Shown piece after piece: positions 32,485 to 40,340 of a DNA stretch of 41,529 bases. The DNA comes from DATBRC01 sp036560485 (lineage in GTDB: Bacteria; Pseudomonadota; Gammaproteobacteria; Burkholderiales; Burkholderiaceae_D). The stretch covers positions 1 to 41,529 of the forward strand of contig DATBRC010000006.1 of assembly GCA_036560485.1 (NCBI GenBank), given 5' to 3'. Positions within the stretch are counted from its first letter, which is position 1; each line of letters opens with the position of its first letter. Under the pieces are notes generated by a model. That model was not told where the DNA came from, did no database searches, and worked only from the letters and a program-made list of their open reading frames with translations. Made by a program: the position numbers and the translations under genes.

Positions 32485-33189
32485 TTAAACTTTTGTGGTA
32501 ACAACATTGCCGGTAGCTGGCGCACCCTCCAGGCCTTGCGAGAGTGACTGCAAGAAACTGGTGAGCGACACATTGCTGCCGGACGCACCATCAGCACTAA
32601 GTAAATTGTTGAAGCTTTGTTGCAATGCATCCAATGTAGAGCTTGAACTTGAGCTTGAGGTACTGGAGCCAGATGCATCCTGTCCGGACGACGACAATTG
32701 TTGAATAAGGTTTTGCAAACCTCCTTCCAGTTTACCCATCCCGCCACCGCCATGATGATGGTGATGGCCTTCTCCCGCAGTGCCGGCGACAGCATTGTTA
32801 TTGGTCGTCGTCGTAGCACTTGTCACAGAGCCTACCGCTGAACTGTTGTCGGCTGCAGAATTATTTGATGTGGCAGCTTGTGTGCCGGATTGTGCATGCA
32901 GTGCTGCAAACAGACTTTGCATGAAGGAAGCTAATGCCTGTTGAGGATCTTGTGAAGTCGAGGTGCCGGATGCATCGGAACTATTGCTCGCGGTTGCCGG
33001 CGTTACGCCAAGTTGTGTCAGCGCTTGACTGATCGCAGATGCAAATTTTCCGCCGCCGACAGCACCGGAAATACGGTTTCCATCATTGTCGCCATCGGAA
33101 TCCTGAGTGTTGGAATTGACAGATGTCAGGTCTGATAATTGTGTACTGTAAATTGCTGAGTTGTTGCCGCTGATAGATGAGATAGACAT
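32485..33189 (-). CDS. Ser/Gly/Ala-rich protein with EF-hand-like loop and His tract
   Basis: The protein has 234 aa from ATG at 33189, with AAGG 8-9 nt upstream. The N-terminus MSISSISGNNSAIYSTQLSDL is Ser-rich. Residues ~31-38 (DSDGDNDGNRIS) look like a calcium-binding half-loop. Then come helical blocks (GKFASAISQALTQLGV, PQQALASFMQSLFAALHAQ), a HHHHHGGGGMGKLEGGLQNLIQQL stretch with five consecutive His, a run of Ser, and a helical end. There is no signal peptide or TM. The Asp/Asn-rich loop and His tract suggest metal binding, which is inference. It may form a unit with the next gene at 31846. Confidence 0.65.
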   Translation of the reverse strand: MSISSISGNNSAIYSTQLSDLTSVNSNTQDSDGDNDGNRISGAVGGGKFASAISQALTQLGVTPATASNSSDASGTSTSQDPQQALASFMQSLFAALHAQSGTQAATSNNSAADNSSAVGSVTSATTTTNNNAVAGTAGEGHHHHHGGGGMGKLEGGLQNLIQQLSSSGQDASGSSTSSSSSSSTLDALQQSFNNLLSADGASGSNVSLTSFLQSLSQGLEGAPATGNVVTTKV

Positions 33190-33476
33190 AGCGTTATCCT
33201 TATAAGGTTGCAGTTTTATGGTTTTGAATAAAATCAAACCATGCCTAGTAACTATATTTTCGGTAACGGTGTTTTCATCAAAAGAATAAGAGCATTTATC
33301 AGCAATTTTGTAATGGGTTTGTAAATGGAGCCTTGCATAAAAACACAATCAATTTACAGATTTGATATGACTTTTAACGTTGCTATAAAGCCTTGATGAG
33401 CATGGTGTTTTGTTTTTGATTTCTTCATATTGAATTTCATTTTCTTCGCATGCCTTCTGGTTTCTCAGGCCCGACC

Positions 33477-34862
33477 TCATTCCATTTTCCAGTTGCTGAG
33501 CGCTTCTACCACGGCGGCAATGACCGGTTGCCAGTTTCCTCTGGAAGGCTGGCGGAAAAGACGCATGCTTCCAGGGTACCAAGGAGAATCAGTGCGCGCA
33601 GTCATCCAGCGCCAATCGGTCCGGTAATCCGGCAGTAAAACCCAGCAAGGCTTGCCCAGGCTGCCTGCAAGATGCGCGACTGCAGTATCGACGCTGATGA
33701 CCAGATCCAGGCTGGCGATCACTGCGGCAGTATCGGAAAAATCCTGCAAGGCACTTCCCAAGTCCAGCAGCGATAATCCCGATGGCGGGCAGAGCGCTTC
33801 TTCCTGCCCCGCACCCTTTTGCAAACTGATGAAGTGGATGCCGGTCACGGTCCCTAGTGGCGCAAGTAAATTGAGAGACGGCAGCGAACGATCGCTATCG
33901 TTTTCAAAACGCGGATTGCCTTTCCACGCCAGGCCGACTCGCAAGCCTGATGCCGGCAACAAGGAAGACCACTGTATTATTTTTGCCGGATCGGCGCTCA
34001 GATAGGGAATGGTTGCAGGAATGTTGTCGAGATCGGTATGACAGTAATAAGGCAGACTCATCGGCGGTGTCCAGAAATCCCAGCTCGAGTGTGGCACATC
34101 TTCAGTGCAGCTGAACACCTGGTCCACATCCGGCAAAGTCGTGAATAGCGTCGTCAAATCCGGTTGGCAAACCACGGTGATTTGCGCGGCGCCCATACTC
34201 TTCAGCATTGGGGCATAGCGGCAAAACTGGATCATGTCGCCATGTCCTGCTTCAATCCCGATCAGGATCGATTTGCCGATCAAGGACTCGCCGCTCCAGC
34301 GCGGGCAGGTGAAATAGCTTGCCAGATTGATGTAATGCTCGCGCGCTTCCAGACAGCGCCAGCCTTCTTCAAAACGTGCTTGCCGCAATAGGATATAGCT
34401 CAGATTGTAACGGGCCTTGGCATAATTGTTGTCCAGTGCAAGGGCTTTGCGATAACACTGCTCGGCTTCCATTTCGCGTTTCGTGCAAGCCAGCAGCACA
34501 CCCAGATGAGACCAGACAGCCGGCGAATTCGGCGCATGTCCCATTGCTTGTTTGAGGACCGCTTCCGATTCGTCAAAGCGCTTGCGATTCATCAGCAGCA
34601 CACTCAGATTCAGGTAGATCTGCACGTTTTCCGGACGCAAGGCGAGTGCTTGCCGATAGTAATTCTCCGCATCCGTCACTGCACCGGCTTGTTCCCGCAG
34701 AAAACCCAGGTTTGTCATTGCCTCGGCAAAATCCGGATCGAGCGACAGGGCGTGCCTAAAGCATTCTTCGGCACCCTCGGCATTGTTCGCTTCCATGCAT
34801 CGGTTGCCTTCGAAAAATAAGGTCTCTGCCAAAGTGAGAGGAGCGTTTTCTGATTTGTCCAT
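33477..34862 (-). CDS. TPR protein with glycosyltransferase (heptosyltransferase-like) domain
   Basis: The protein has 461 aa from ATG at 34862. About five TPRs fill residues 10-180 (AEECFRHALSLDPDFAEAMTNLGFL, AENYYRQALALRPENVQIYLNLSVLL, and more). The C-terminal ~260 residues look like a GT-B domain: ILIGIEAGHGDMIQFCRYAPML, VGLAWKGNPRFENDSDRSLP, and the nucleotide-sugar end motif DLVISVDTAVAHLAGSLGKPCWVLLP. Such fusions are common in Burkholderiales and resemble O-linked or flagellin glycosyltransferases as well as ADP-heptose transferases. The acceptor is unknown; the Ser/Thr-rich proteins encoded just downstream on the same strand are possible acceptors, by position only. Confidence 0.88.
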   Translation of the reverse strand: MDKSENAPLTLAETLFFEGNRCMEANNAEGAEECFRHALSLDPDFAEAMTNLGFLREQAGAVTDAENYYRQALALRPENVQIYLNLSVLLMNRKRFDESEAVLKQAMGHAPNSPAVWSHLGVLLACTKREMEAEQCYRKALALDNNYAKARYNLSYILLRQARFEEGWRCLEAREHYINLASYFTCPRWSGESLIGKSILIGIEAGHGDMIQFCRYAPMLKSMGAAQITVVCQPDLTTLFTTLPDVDQVFSCTEDVPHSSWDFWTPPMSLPYYCHTDLDNIPATIPYLSADPAKIIQWSSLLPASGLRVGLAWKGNPRFENDSDRSLPSLNLLAPLGTVTGIHFISLQKGAGQEEALCPPSGLSLLDLGSALQDFSDTAAVIASLDLVISVDTAVAHLAGSLGKPCWVLLPDYRTDWRWMTARTDSPWYPGSMRLFRQPSRGNWQPVIAAVVEALSNWKME

Positions 34863-34961
34863 CAATACTAATCAGTCATCATTTATCGTTCCCGGAATAA
34901 TAGTGTTTTATGAGGAATTGTTCCAGCGATGAATTCTGATTGACGCTGCTTGAAGTTGTGA

Positions 34962-35492
34962 TTACGGGAATCCTACATTCATCCCGCCGGATCGCTGTCT
35001 CTCCATGCCGCGCGCGTGTCCGTTGCCTTGCTTTCGGGCGGATTCCGATTTTTCGGCGGGGGAGCGCTCCAGCTGATCAATCAAAAAATCGAGAACGATC
35101 TGCTGCTGGTTATCATCCAATGCATCGTTCATGGCCAACCAGAGTTCACGAAGTTGTTTGTTCTCCTGATTGGATAAATCTTCTTCTGCGTTGAGTTTGT
35201 TTGCCAGATCACGCAACTCGGCTTTTGAATTGCCCAGTCCAAGTTTGATATCTGCCTGCAATTGTCCGCGTCTTGACATGCGCGATTGCAAAATCCTGTT
35301 GACCTTTGTTTGCACCTGCTGCCACAGGATGAGTTGATTGGGCGTCATGTTCAGCGATGTCTTGATCTCGTTCGCTTTACGTATCAAATCTTCAGCGCGT
35401 ATATCCATCGCCGGTACAGCATGGGATGGTTTTGCAAGGAGCGTTAGCATCGTCGCTCCAGTAATTGTCAGTAATAATTGATGGCACTTCAT
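34962..35492 (-). CDS. Spy/CpxP-like periplasmic protein
   Basis: The protein has 176 aa from ATG at 35492 (GGGAA 7 nt upstream), with a signal peptide (LLLTITGATMLTLLAKPSHA). The mature part is all helical and charged: KTSLNMTPNQLILWQQVQTKVNRILQSRMSRRGQL..., ending DDNQQQIVLDFLIDQLERSP, which follows the Spy/CpxP layout including an LxxTxxQ-like start of the helical core. Such proteins are ATP-independent periplasmic chaperones or stress sensors. It follows another Spy/CpxP-type gene after a terminator-like hairpin, so it may receive only part of that transcription. Confidence 0.75.
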   Translation of the reverse strand: MKCHQLLLTITGATMLTLLAKPSHAVPAMDIRAEDLIRKANEIKTSLNMTPNQLILWQQVQTKVNRILQSRMSRRGQLQADIKLGLGNSKAELRDLANKLNAEEDLSNQENKQLRELWLAMNDALDDNQQQIVLDFLIDQLERSPAEKSESARKQGNGHARGMERQRSGGMNVGFP

Positions 35493-35511
35493 TTGATATT
35501 TCCCATGCATC

Positions 35512-35548
35512 AAAATAAAAAAGCCCTCAATGCTTCAGAGTTGAGGGC
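35512..35548 (-). terminator. terminator or attenuator between the two Spy-like genes
   Basis: On the minus strand GCCCTCAA pairs with TTGAGGGC and is followed by TTTTTTATTTTG. It would lower transcription into the downstream chaperone gene. Confidence 0.85.
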
Positions 35549-35627
35549 AAACCCATTCTTCCAGGGAGAAGGATGAGAAGGAGGGCAATGTGTATGTTGC
35601 AGCCGAATTCAGTTTGATGTCTCGAAC

Positions 35628-36140
35628 TCAGTCATTGTCATGGTGCCGTTGATGTTCGCCATCTTCATGTTCTTCGTGATGCTCGTGATGTCTGTGATGA
35701 TGAAACTCATGTGCCATCTGGTCGAGTGTGATGCGTTGGTCAGGTGTTAACACTTCCTGCAGTTTCGCTGTCGCATCGGCAATCTGCACCATTTTTTTCG
35801 CGTAAGCAGTCGCAAAATCCGCATTCCGGCGAGCCATTTCCGCGGCATCGGCATTATTGGCATCCGGTTTTTTCATCGGTGCATTGAGCGGTTCTTCCAC
35901 AGCTTTGGCAAATGTTTGCCACGCACCTTGTTGAGAAGATTTAATTTCCAATCGCTCGGCCATCTTGACAAGCCTGGCTTTGATCCAATTCTGGCGATGT
36001 TGCGCCCAATTCTGTTGTATCTGTTGGGAGTGATCCTGCTGCTCGGCTCGCGCTGACAGCATAAAGCCTGTCATCAGTATTGTGCTGACAGTAATGACCG
36101 TCAGGATCCGGCGCGGTTTGAGAGAAAAAACTTTCATCAT
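35628..36140 (-). CDS. Spy/CpxP-family (LTXXQ) periplasmic protein with His-rich tail
   Basis: The protein has 170 aa. Two adjacent ATGs (36140, 36137) follow AAGGA; the second has the better spacing. The signal peptide ends near ARA (residue ~32). The helical core carries LTPDQRITLDQM (the LTXXQ motif) near 135-146. The C-terminus is a His/Glu/Asp run (HEFHHHRHHEHHEEHEDGEHQRHH), a likely metal-binding tail. It is divergent from the response regulator gene at 36325 across 184 bp containing three TGTAA repeats, the layout of cpxP/cpxRA. It is probably an envelope-stress chaperone and a feedback regulator of the kinase; the latter is inference. Confidence 0.85.
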   Translation of the reverse strand: MMKVFSLKPRRILTVITVSTILMTGFMLSARAEQQDHSQQIQQNWAQHRQNWIKARLVKMAERLEIKSSQQGAWQTFAKAVEEPLNAPMKKPDANNADAAEMARRNADFATAYAKKMVQIADATAKLQEVLTPDQRITLDQMAHEFHHHRHHEHHEEHEDGEHQRHHDND

Positions 36141-36182
36141 CTATTCCTTTATGGAGACTGTGTGGTGAGTGGATGAGTGCCA

Positions 36183-36300
36183 TTACACTGCTTTCTTGTT
36201 AATAAATGATTGCGATCCATGCCAGATTTGTAAATGAAATGTAACTATGTGTAATAAATGACCCTTAAACAACTCTGAACAAAGTAGCAGCGCTATTCTT
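36183..36300. promoter_or_regulatory. divergent regulatory segment, copy B, with three TGTAA direct repeats
   Basis: TGTAA at 36229, 36240 and 36250 (steps 11 and 10). It lies between the Spy-like gene and the OmpR-family regulator gene and is homologous to 12008-12126. It is probably bound by that regulator and acts on both sides. Confidence 0.72.
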
Positions 36301-36324
36301 GTCGATAGTGAAAATAGAGGTCTT

Positions 36325-37038
36325 ATGGAAAAGACGATATTGGTGGTTGATGATGATCCGGAACTGGGCCATTTGCTGCACGATTACTTCTGCGACTGGG
36401 GATATAACGTGCTGCTGGCGTGTGATGGAAACCAGATGCGTGAACAGCTTGCAGACAATCAAATTGATCTGGTCGTTCTGGATTTCATGCTACCCGGCGA
36501 AGACGGATTTGCGTTGTGCCGTGCGCTACGTGCAGATTCCGATATTCCAGTCTTGATGTTGACTGCCAACGGCGATGAGATGAACCGCATCATCGGTTTG
36601 GAAATGGGCGCCGATGATTATATTAACAAGCCATTTAACCCGCGTGAACTTCTTGCTCGCGTCAAAAATATACTGCGCCGTACCGGCGAGGCGGGTGATG
36701 CGAGGTTACAAAAAAAGGCCAAGAAATTGTATTTTTCCGGATGGGTACTTGATCTCGATGCGCGTCATTTGGTAGACGCTGATGAAGTGGTCGTGCCGCT
36801 TTCATCCGGCGAATTCAAACTGCTCAAGGCATTAACAGAAAACCCGAACCGTGTTTTGACGCGAGACCAACTGATGGATATTATTTCCAGCCGCGAGGCA
36901 GGTCCTTTCGACCGCACTATCGACGTAATGATCAGCAGGCTGCGGCGCCGCCTCGGTAACGATGAAGAGCAGCCATTGATCAGAACCATCCGCAGCGAAG
37001 GTTATATGCTGGTGAGCCGCGTCGAGCGCCGCGCATGA
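36325..37038 (+). CDS. OmpR-family response regulator
   Basis: The protein has 237 aa, with AGAGG 4 nt before the ATG. The receiver domain (1-~120) has acidic residues Asp9-11, phospho-acceptor Asp53 (LVVLDFMLPGEDG), Thr80 and Lys102 (YINKPF). The winged-helix domain (~135-232) has LSSGEFKLLKAL, FDRTIDVMISRLRRRLG and IRTIRSEGYML. It resembles OmpR/RstA/CpxR-type regulators. Its stop overlaps the kinase start (ATGA). Divergence from a Spy/CpxP-type gene, with phased TGTAA repeats between, supports an envelope-stress role like Cpx. Confidence 0.93.
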   Translation: MEKTILVVDDDPELGHLLHDYFCDWGYNVLLACDGNQMREQLADNQIDLVVLDFMLPGEDGFALCRALRADSDIPVLMLTANGDEMNRIIGLEMGADDYINKPFNPRELLARVKNILRRTGEAGDARLQKKAKKLYFSGWVLDLDARHLVDADEVVVPLSSGEFKLLKALTENPNRVLTRDQLMDIISSREAGPFDRTIDVMISRLRRRLGNDEEQPLIRTIRSEGYMLVSRVERRA

Positions 37039-38447
37039 GATTGTTTCCACAGACGCTGTTCGGACAGACCCTATTGTCGGTGATCGTAGGACTCATTGTG
37101 GCGCAATCGGTCGGTTTCTGGCTCATGCTGGAGGATCGTGTCAGATTAGGTGACAGACTAAGAGGCACCTACACTGGGCAACGTATTGCCGCAGTGATTA
37201 CCACGCTGGATCACGCCACGCCCGGTGAGCGTGAATGGCTGATACGCGCATTGAGCATGCCTCCAACCTATCTGACCATGCATCAACCCTGGCAGACCTC
37301 CGCAGCGCTTGAATCGGAAGATGCCAGGCAATTTCTTGAGCATGTGAAAAAAGAGCTTCCCCAATCGATTGCGATGCAAGTGTTATCAATCAAGCGTGCC
37401 GAAGCAGGAATGCCCGACGATATTTTTGCGAGAAAATTTCCATCGAGCGCATCATCGGCAACAATCGACGACGAGCGTTTTCTCCATCGGCATGGTCACG
37501 GCCCGCCGCTCACCTTGCTGGTCGGACAGGCGAAGTTGTCCGATGGCGCCGTACTGACATTTCGGCATGGACTGCCGCGACCACGCCACGACTGGCCGGT
37601 GCAATTACTCGGGTTGTTGATAGCGCTGGTGGTATCGGTTGCGCTGCTGGTTGGTTGGGCTGTGCGCCGATTGACGCGACCATTGGCATCATTGGCCGAT
37701 GCAGCAGCAGGCCTGGCAACCAACCTTGAGCAAGCGCCGTTATCAGAACGCGGACCATTGGAAATATCGCGCGCTGCACGAGCCTTCAATTCGATGCAAC
37801 GCGATTTGAAAAATTACCTTGATACGCGCTCCCATGCATTGGCAGCGGTATCGCATGACCTGCGCATGCCGATCACGCGATTGCGTTTGCGTATTGAAAA
37901 ACTTACCGATAGCGCGATCAAGTCGAAAATGGAAGCCGATCTGATCGAGATGGACGGCATGATCGATAATACGCTTGCGTTTCTGCGTGCAGGTTCTTCT
38001 GAAGAAAAGGCAGTACGCCTCGACTTCAATGCTCTTCTTGAAAGCGTGATGGACGACATGGCAGCGGTCGGCGCGCGTATCCAGTTTTCAGGGCATGTAT
38101 CCGAACCGATATTGATACGCCCGCAAGCGTTACGGCGCTGTTTGCTTAATCTGCTGGACAATGCGTATCGCTATGGCGGCGAGCAAATCGATATGTCTGT
38201 TGCGGAGCAGGGTGACGTATTGGAAATCCGTATCGAAGATCAAGGCCCCGGTATTCCATCAACGGATCTGGAACGCGTGTTTGAACCTTACGTCCGGCTG
38301 GAATCATCACGTGCCAAGCATACCGGCGGCAGCGGCTTGGGACTGGCGATCGCGCGTGCCATTGCGCGCGCACATGGCGGCGATGTTGTACTGGTTGCGC
38401 GTCAGAGCGGCGGTATTTCTGCCATTCTTACTTTGCCTAGCCGTTGA
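37035..38447 (+). CDS. EnvZ/CpxA-type sensor histidine kinase
   Basis: The protein has 470 aa. TM1 is at ~10-31. The periplasmic domain of ~155 residues includes a His-rich patch (RFLHRHGHGPP, ~147-157). TM2 is at ~188-209 and HAMP at ~210-262. The HisKA box is AAVSHDLRMPITRLRLRIE; the H-D-x-R-x-P form is that of EnvZ-type kinases. The ATPase domain has NLLDNAYRYGG, DQGPGIP and GGSGLGLAIARAIARAHGG. It is coupled to the regulator by a 4-nt overlap. The periplasmic His patch and the His-rich Spy-like neighbour together hint at metal-linked envelope stress. No clear terminator follows directly; a long A/T hairpin lies at 38653-38683. Confidence 0.93.
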   Translation: MRLFPQTLFGQTLLSVIVGLIVAQSVGFWLMLEDRVRLGDRLRGTYTGQRIAAVITTLDHATPGEREWLIRALSMPPTYLTMHQPWQTSAALESEDARQFLEHVKKELPQSIAMQVLSIKRAEAGMPDDIFARKFPSSASSATIDDERFLHRHGHGPPLTLLVGQAKLSDGAVLTFRHGLPRPRHDWPVQLLGLLIALVVSVALLVGWAVRRLTRPLASLADAAAGLATNLEQAPLSERGPLEISRAARAFNSMQRDLKNYLDTRSHALAAVSHDLRMPITRLRLRIEKLTDSAIKSKMEADLIEMDGMIDNTLAFLRAGSSEEKAVRLDFNALLESVMDDMAAVGARIQFSGHVSEPILIRPQALRRCLLNLLDNAYRYGGEQIDMSVAEQGDVLEIRIEDQGPGIPSTDLERVFEPYVRLESSRAKHTGGSGLGLAIARAIARAHGGDVVLVARQSGGISAILTLPSR

Positions 38448-38772
38448 CGCCGGGCGTTTCGACAAGAGTTCATTCCGCAATCTTCTCAATCATTCCATCC
38501 GGAATGCAGGCATTGCTTGCCGAAAAAGGACAGGTTTATTCCATCTTGTTTTTCTTGTGTTGTGCGCGTTATTGAACGTATACGTCAATCGCTTGTGCTG
38601 AAGATCAAGGGTGTGCGGTCTCAAACTCGTATGATTTCTCCAGAAGGTATGTTTTTTTGAATGGCCTGTGCTCATTCAAAAAAGCATTTGTTTCTATGTC
38701 AGGCTATTCAGTACACAGAATGCCAGTCTTGCCGGATCCTGATCCACTTGTGGATTTTTCGGGGGAGATAAC
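38448..38772. other. intergenic stretch, no convincing gene
   Basis: Contains a perfect inverted repeat at 38653-38683 (arms TTTTTTGAATG and CATTCAAAAAA, 9-nt loop), which could be a weak bidirectional terminator or a binding site. Otherwise only the GGGGGAG ribosome-binding site of the next small gene is notable. Confidence 0.5.
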
Positions 38773-38889
38773 ATGAAGCATCAGGCCCATGTCGTGCATC
38801 GGATTCCAGGCCGCATACGATTTCAGGTTCCCGGCGCAAAAGGAGATCGTGATTATTTCAAGCATGTCCGCGAGCCGGTAATAGATTGA
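38773..38889 (+). CDS. truncated HMA_2-type mini-protein
   Basis: An open frame of 38 codons starts at ATG 38773 with a strong GGGGGAG upstream. It begins MKHQAHVVHRIPGRIRFQVPG, which matches the first strand and helix of HMA_2 (heavy-metal-associated-like) domains, where 'H-x-x-P-G-R-x-R' is typical. It ends after ...HVREPVID, about half the usual domain. Sequence after the stop does not resume a clear HMA pattern in any frame. It is either a degraded gene or a short peptide in its own right. It converges on a full HMA_2-like gene at 38987. Confidence 0.5.
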   Translation: MKHQAHVVHRIPGRIRFQVPGAKGDRDYFKHVREPVID

Positions 38890-38986
38890 GGCCTGCTTGC
38901 AGACGCCAATCGGCATCTGCGGAAGTCAATCCGGAATGCATGGAGCTGTGGAGTGTGGCGAGTGCGGCGTCAGCTTCTTGCAAATG

Positions 38987-39352
38987 TCATGACGGATACA
39001 TTGCATGGTGTTCTGCTCGTTTGGCATGTTGATTCGTTTGTCGTTTTCCGACAGAGCCGTCAGGCTTCACCCCTTTGGCCGGCGTTGTGGTTTTGTTGTG
39101 TTCGTCAGGTTCGGTCATCCCCAGTTTTTTGATAAACAAATCGGCGGGAATCGCCTCATCGAAAATGATAAACACATTTTCCGTGAGCGGACTGGCGTGC
39201 ACGGCAAGAATATCGCGATGTTTTCCCAAGGCGGCTTCAATTTTATTTTTTTCGTATGGAGAGCGATACAAGCGCGGAAATTTTATTCTGACCCGTCCCG
39301 GACAACGCATGACAGGAATCGCGGTATCGTCAAAGTAATGGGTTGCTTGCAT
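38987..39352 (-). CDS. HMA_2-like small protein
   Basis: About 121 aa from ATG at 39352; a TTG eight codons earlier is possible and no good ribosome-binding site is seen. Residues ~14-80 read VMRCPGRVRIKFPRLYRSPYEKNKIEAALGKHRDILAVHASPLTENVFIIFDE, the beta-alpha-beta-beta-alpha pattern of HMA_2 domains with the PGRVRIKFP hallmark. There is no CxxC metal site, but there is a single Cys before PGR. The tail is Lys/His-rich and disordered. HMA_2 domains usually occur at the N-terminus of cation P-type ATPases or as stand-alone partners; none is encoded here. Confidence 0.7.
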   Translation of the reverse strand: MQATHYFDDTAIPVMRCPGRVRIKFPRLYRSPYEKNKIEAALGKHRDILAVHASPLTENVFIIFDEAIPADLFIKKLGMTEPDEHNKTTTPAKGVKPDGSVGKRQTNQHAKRAEHHAMYPS

Positions 39353-39568
39353 AAATAAAATTTCTGCGGCGTTCAACTAGAACTCATTTCAGCAACACAA
39401 CATCTTTTTTATATTTGTAGATTGAAAGCATTGCAAAGAAAAAGTTTAGACACATCGCTTATCGGATGAGTGCTTTTTACTTTCCGGTTAGTCATTGATC
39501 ATCGCCATGACAATGCACTTATCGGATGCTTTCGGATTTTTGAATAAATAGCGGATGGTCGGCAGGAA

Positions 39569-40039
39569 TTAATTGCGCCAATGTTTATCTGATCTTTTAC
39601 TAAGCGGGAATAAAAACCAGAGCCCTGAAAGGACACAAATGGTCGCAATGGCGCCATAGAAACCCAGCCGTTGACTATTGATTGCGGCTAAAATCACAAC
39701 GTAAACATCAATGGCGAAAGCAAACATAAGAGGGACCATTCCCGCAGTCACAAAATTGGATGAAAGATTAATCATCTTGCGTGATACACATCCTCGTTCA
39801 ACTAAACGATGGTAAGCAGCAGGTGTCATTAACAACCCGATTGCCAGCATCAAAAATCCTAGTGCAACAAGATATGCCCATCGTCCTGAATCAGACAAAT
39901 TTTCAAACCGATTGTTAAAAACAGCCATGGTTTGAAAGCCGAACACCGCTTGAATTCCAGGAATCACCATGCGCGCTTCCTCAATTACGCTGGTCATTTC
40001 ATCTTTCAGCGATTCCTCCTCTTCGGCATCTGCATCCAT
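39569..40039 (-). CDS. DUF6328 family membrane protein
   Basis: The protein has 156 aa, with GGAGG 8 nt before the ATG. An acidic N-terminus (DADAEEEESLKDE) is followed by EARMVIPGIQAVFGFQTMAVFNNRFENL, the family signature, then about four TM helices (near 55-72, 95-112, 118-131 and 138-148) with TPAAYHRLVERGCVSRK between. The family is of unknown function and common in soil and aquatic bacteria. It is a single gene; neighbours are small HMA_2-like and Gly-rich genes. Confidence 0.87.
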   Translation of the reverse strand: MDADAEEEESLKDEMTSVIEEARMVIPGIQAVFGFQTMAVFNNRFENLSDSGRWAYLVALGFLMLAIGLLMTPAAYHRLVERGCVSRKMINLSSNFVTAGMVPLMFAFAIDVYVVILAAINSQRLGFYGAIATICVLSGLWFLFPLSKRSDKHWRN

Positions 40040-40340
40040 ATTGACTGCCTCCGTGCGACTTTTTGAAAAAAACTATCTTGATAAAAATAGACACTGAAGT
40101 GAATTCGGCAAAACGAGAATATCTTATTTCGTATTTTCTTCGCTCGACGCAATCTAAAAAGTTTAAAAAACTGACTATTCATTTGCGATATGTCAAATCC
40201 GGCGCTTATGGGTGAGACGGTTGTTTTTATGGTTGAAACAGCAGCGCATGGAGATAGTCTGATTGAAACGATGTTTGTTGTTTTATGTATGTCGCCTTTC
40301 AATTCCAGGGAGACATATGTTTAGATCTTTGGAGACAGCC

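Noticed and set aside
32485..33189. Engineered His tag in the low-complexity protein
   Set aside because: Five His lie in the middle of a native-looking Gly/Ser-rich sequence with no vector or linker features.
39458..39530. Direct repeat CTTATCGGATG near 39456 and 39518
   Set aside because: Only 11 bp, two copies, no phasing or adjacent start to give it meaning.
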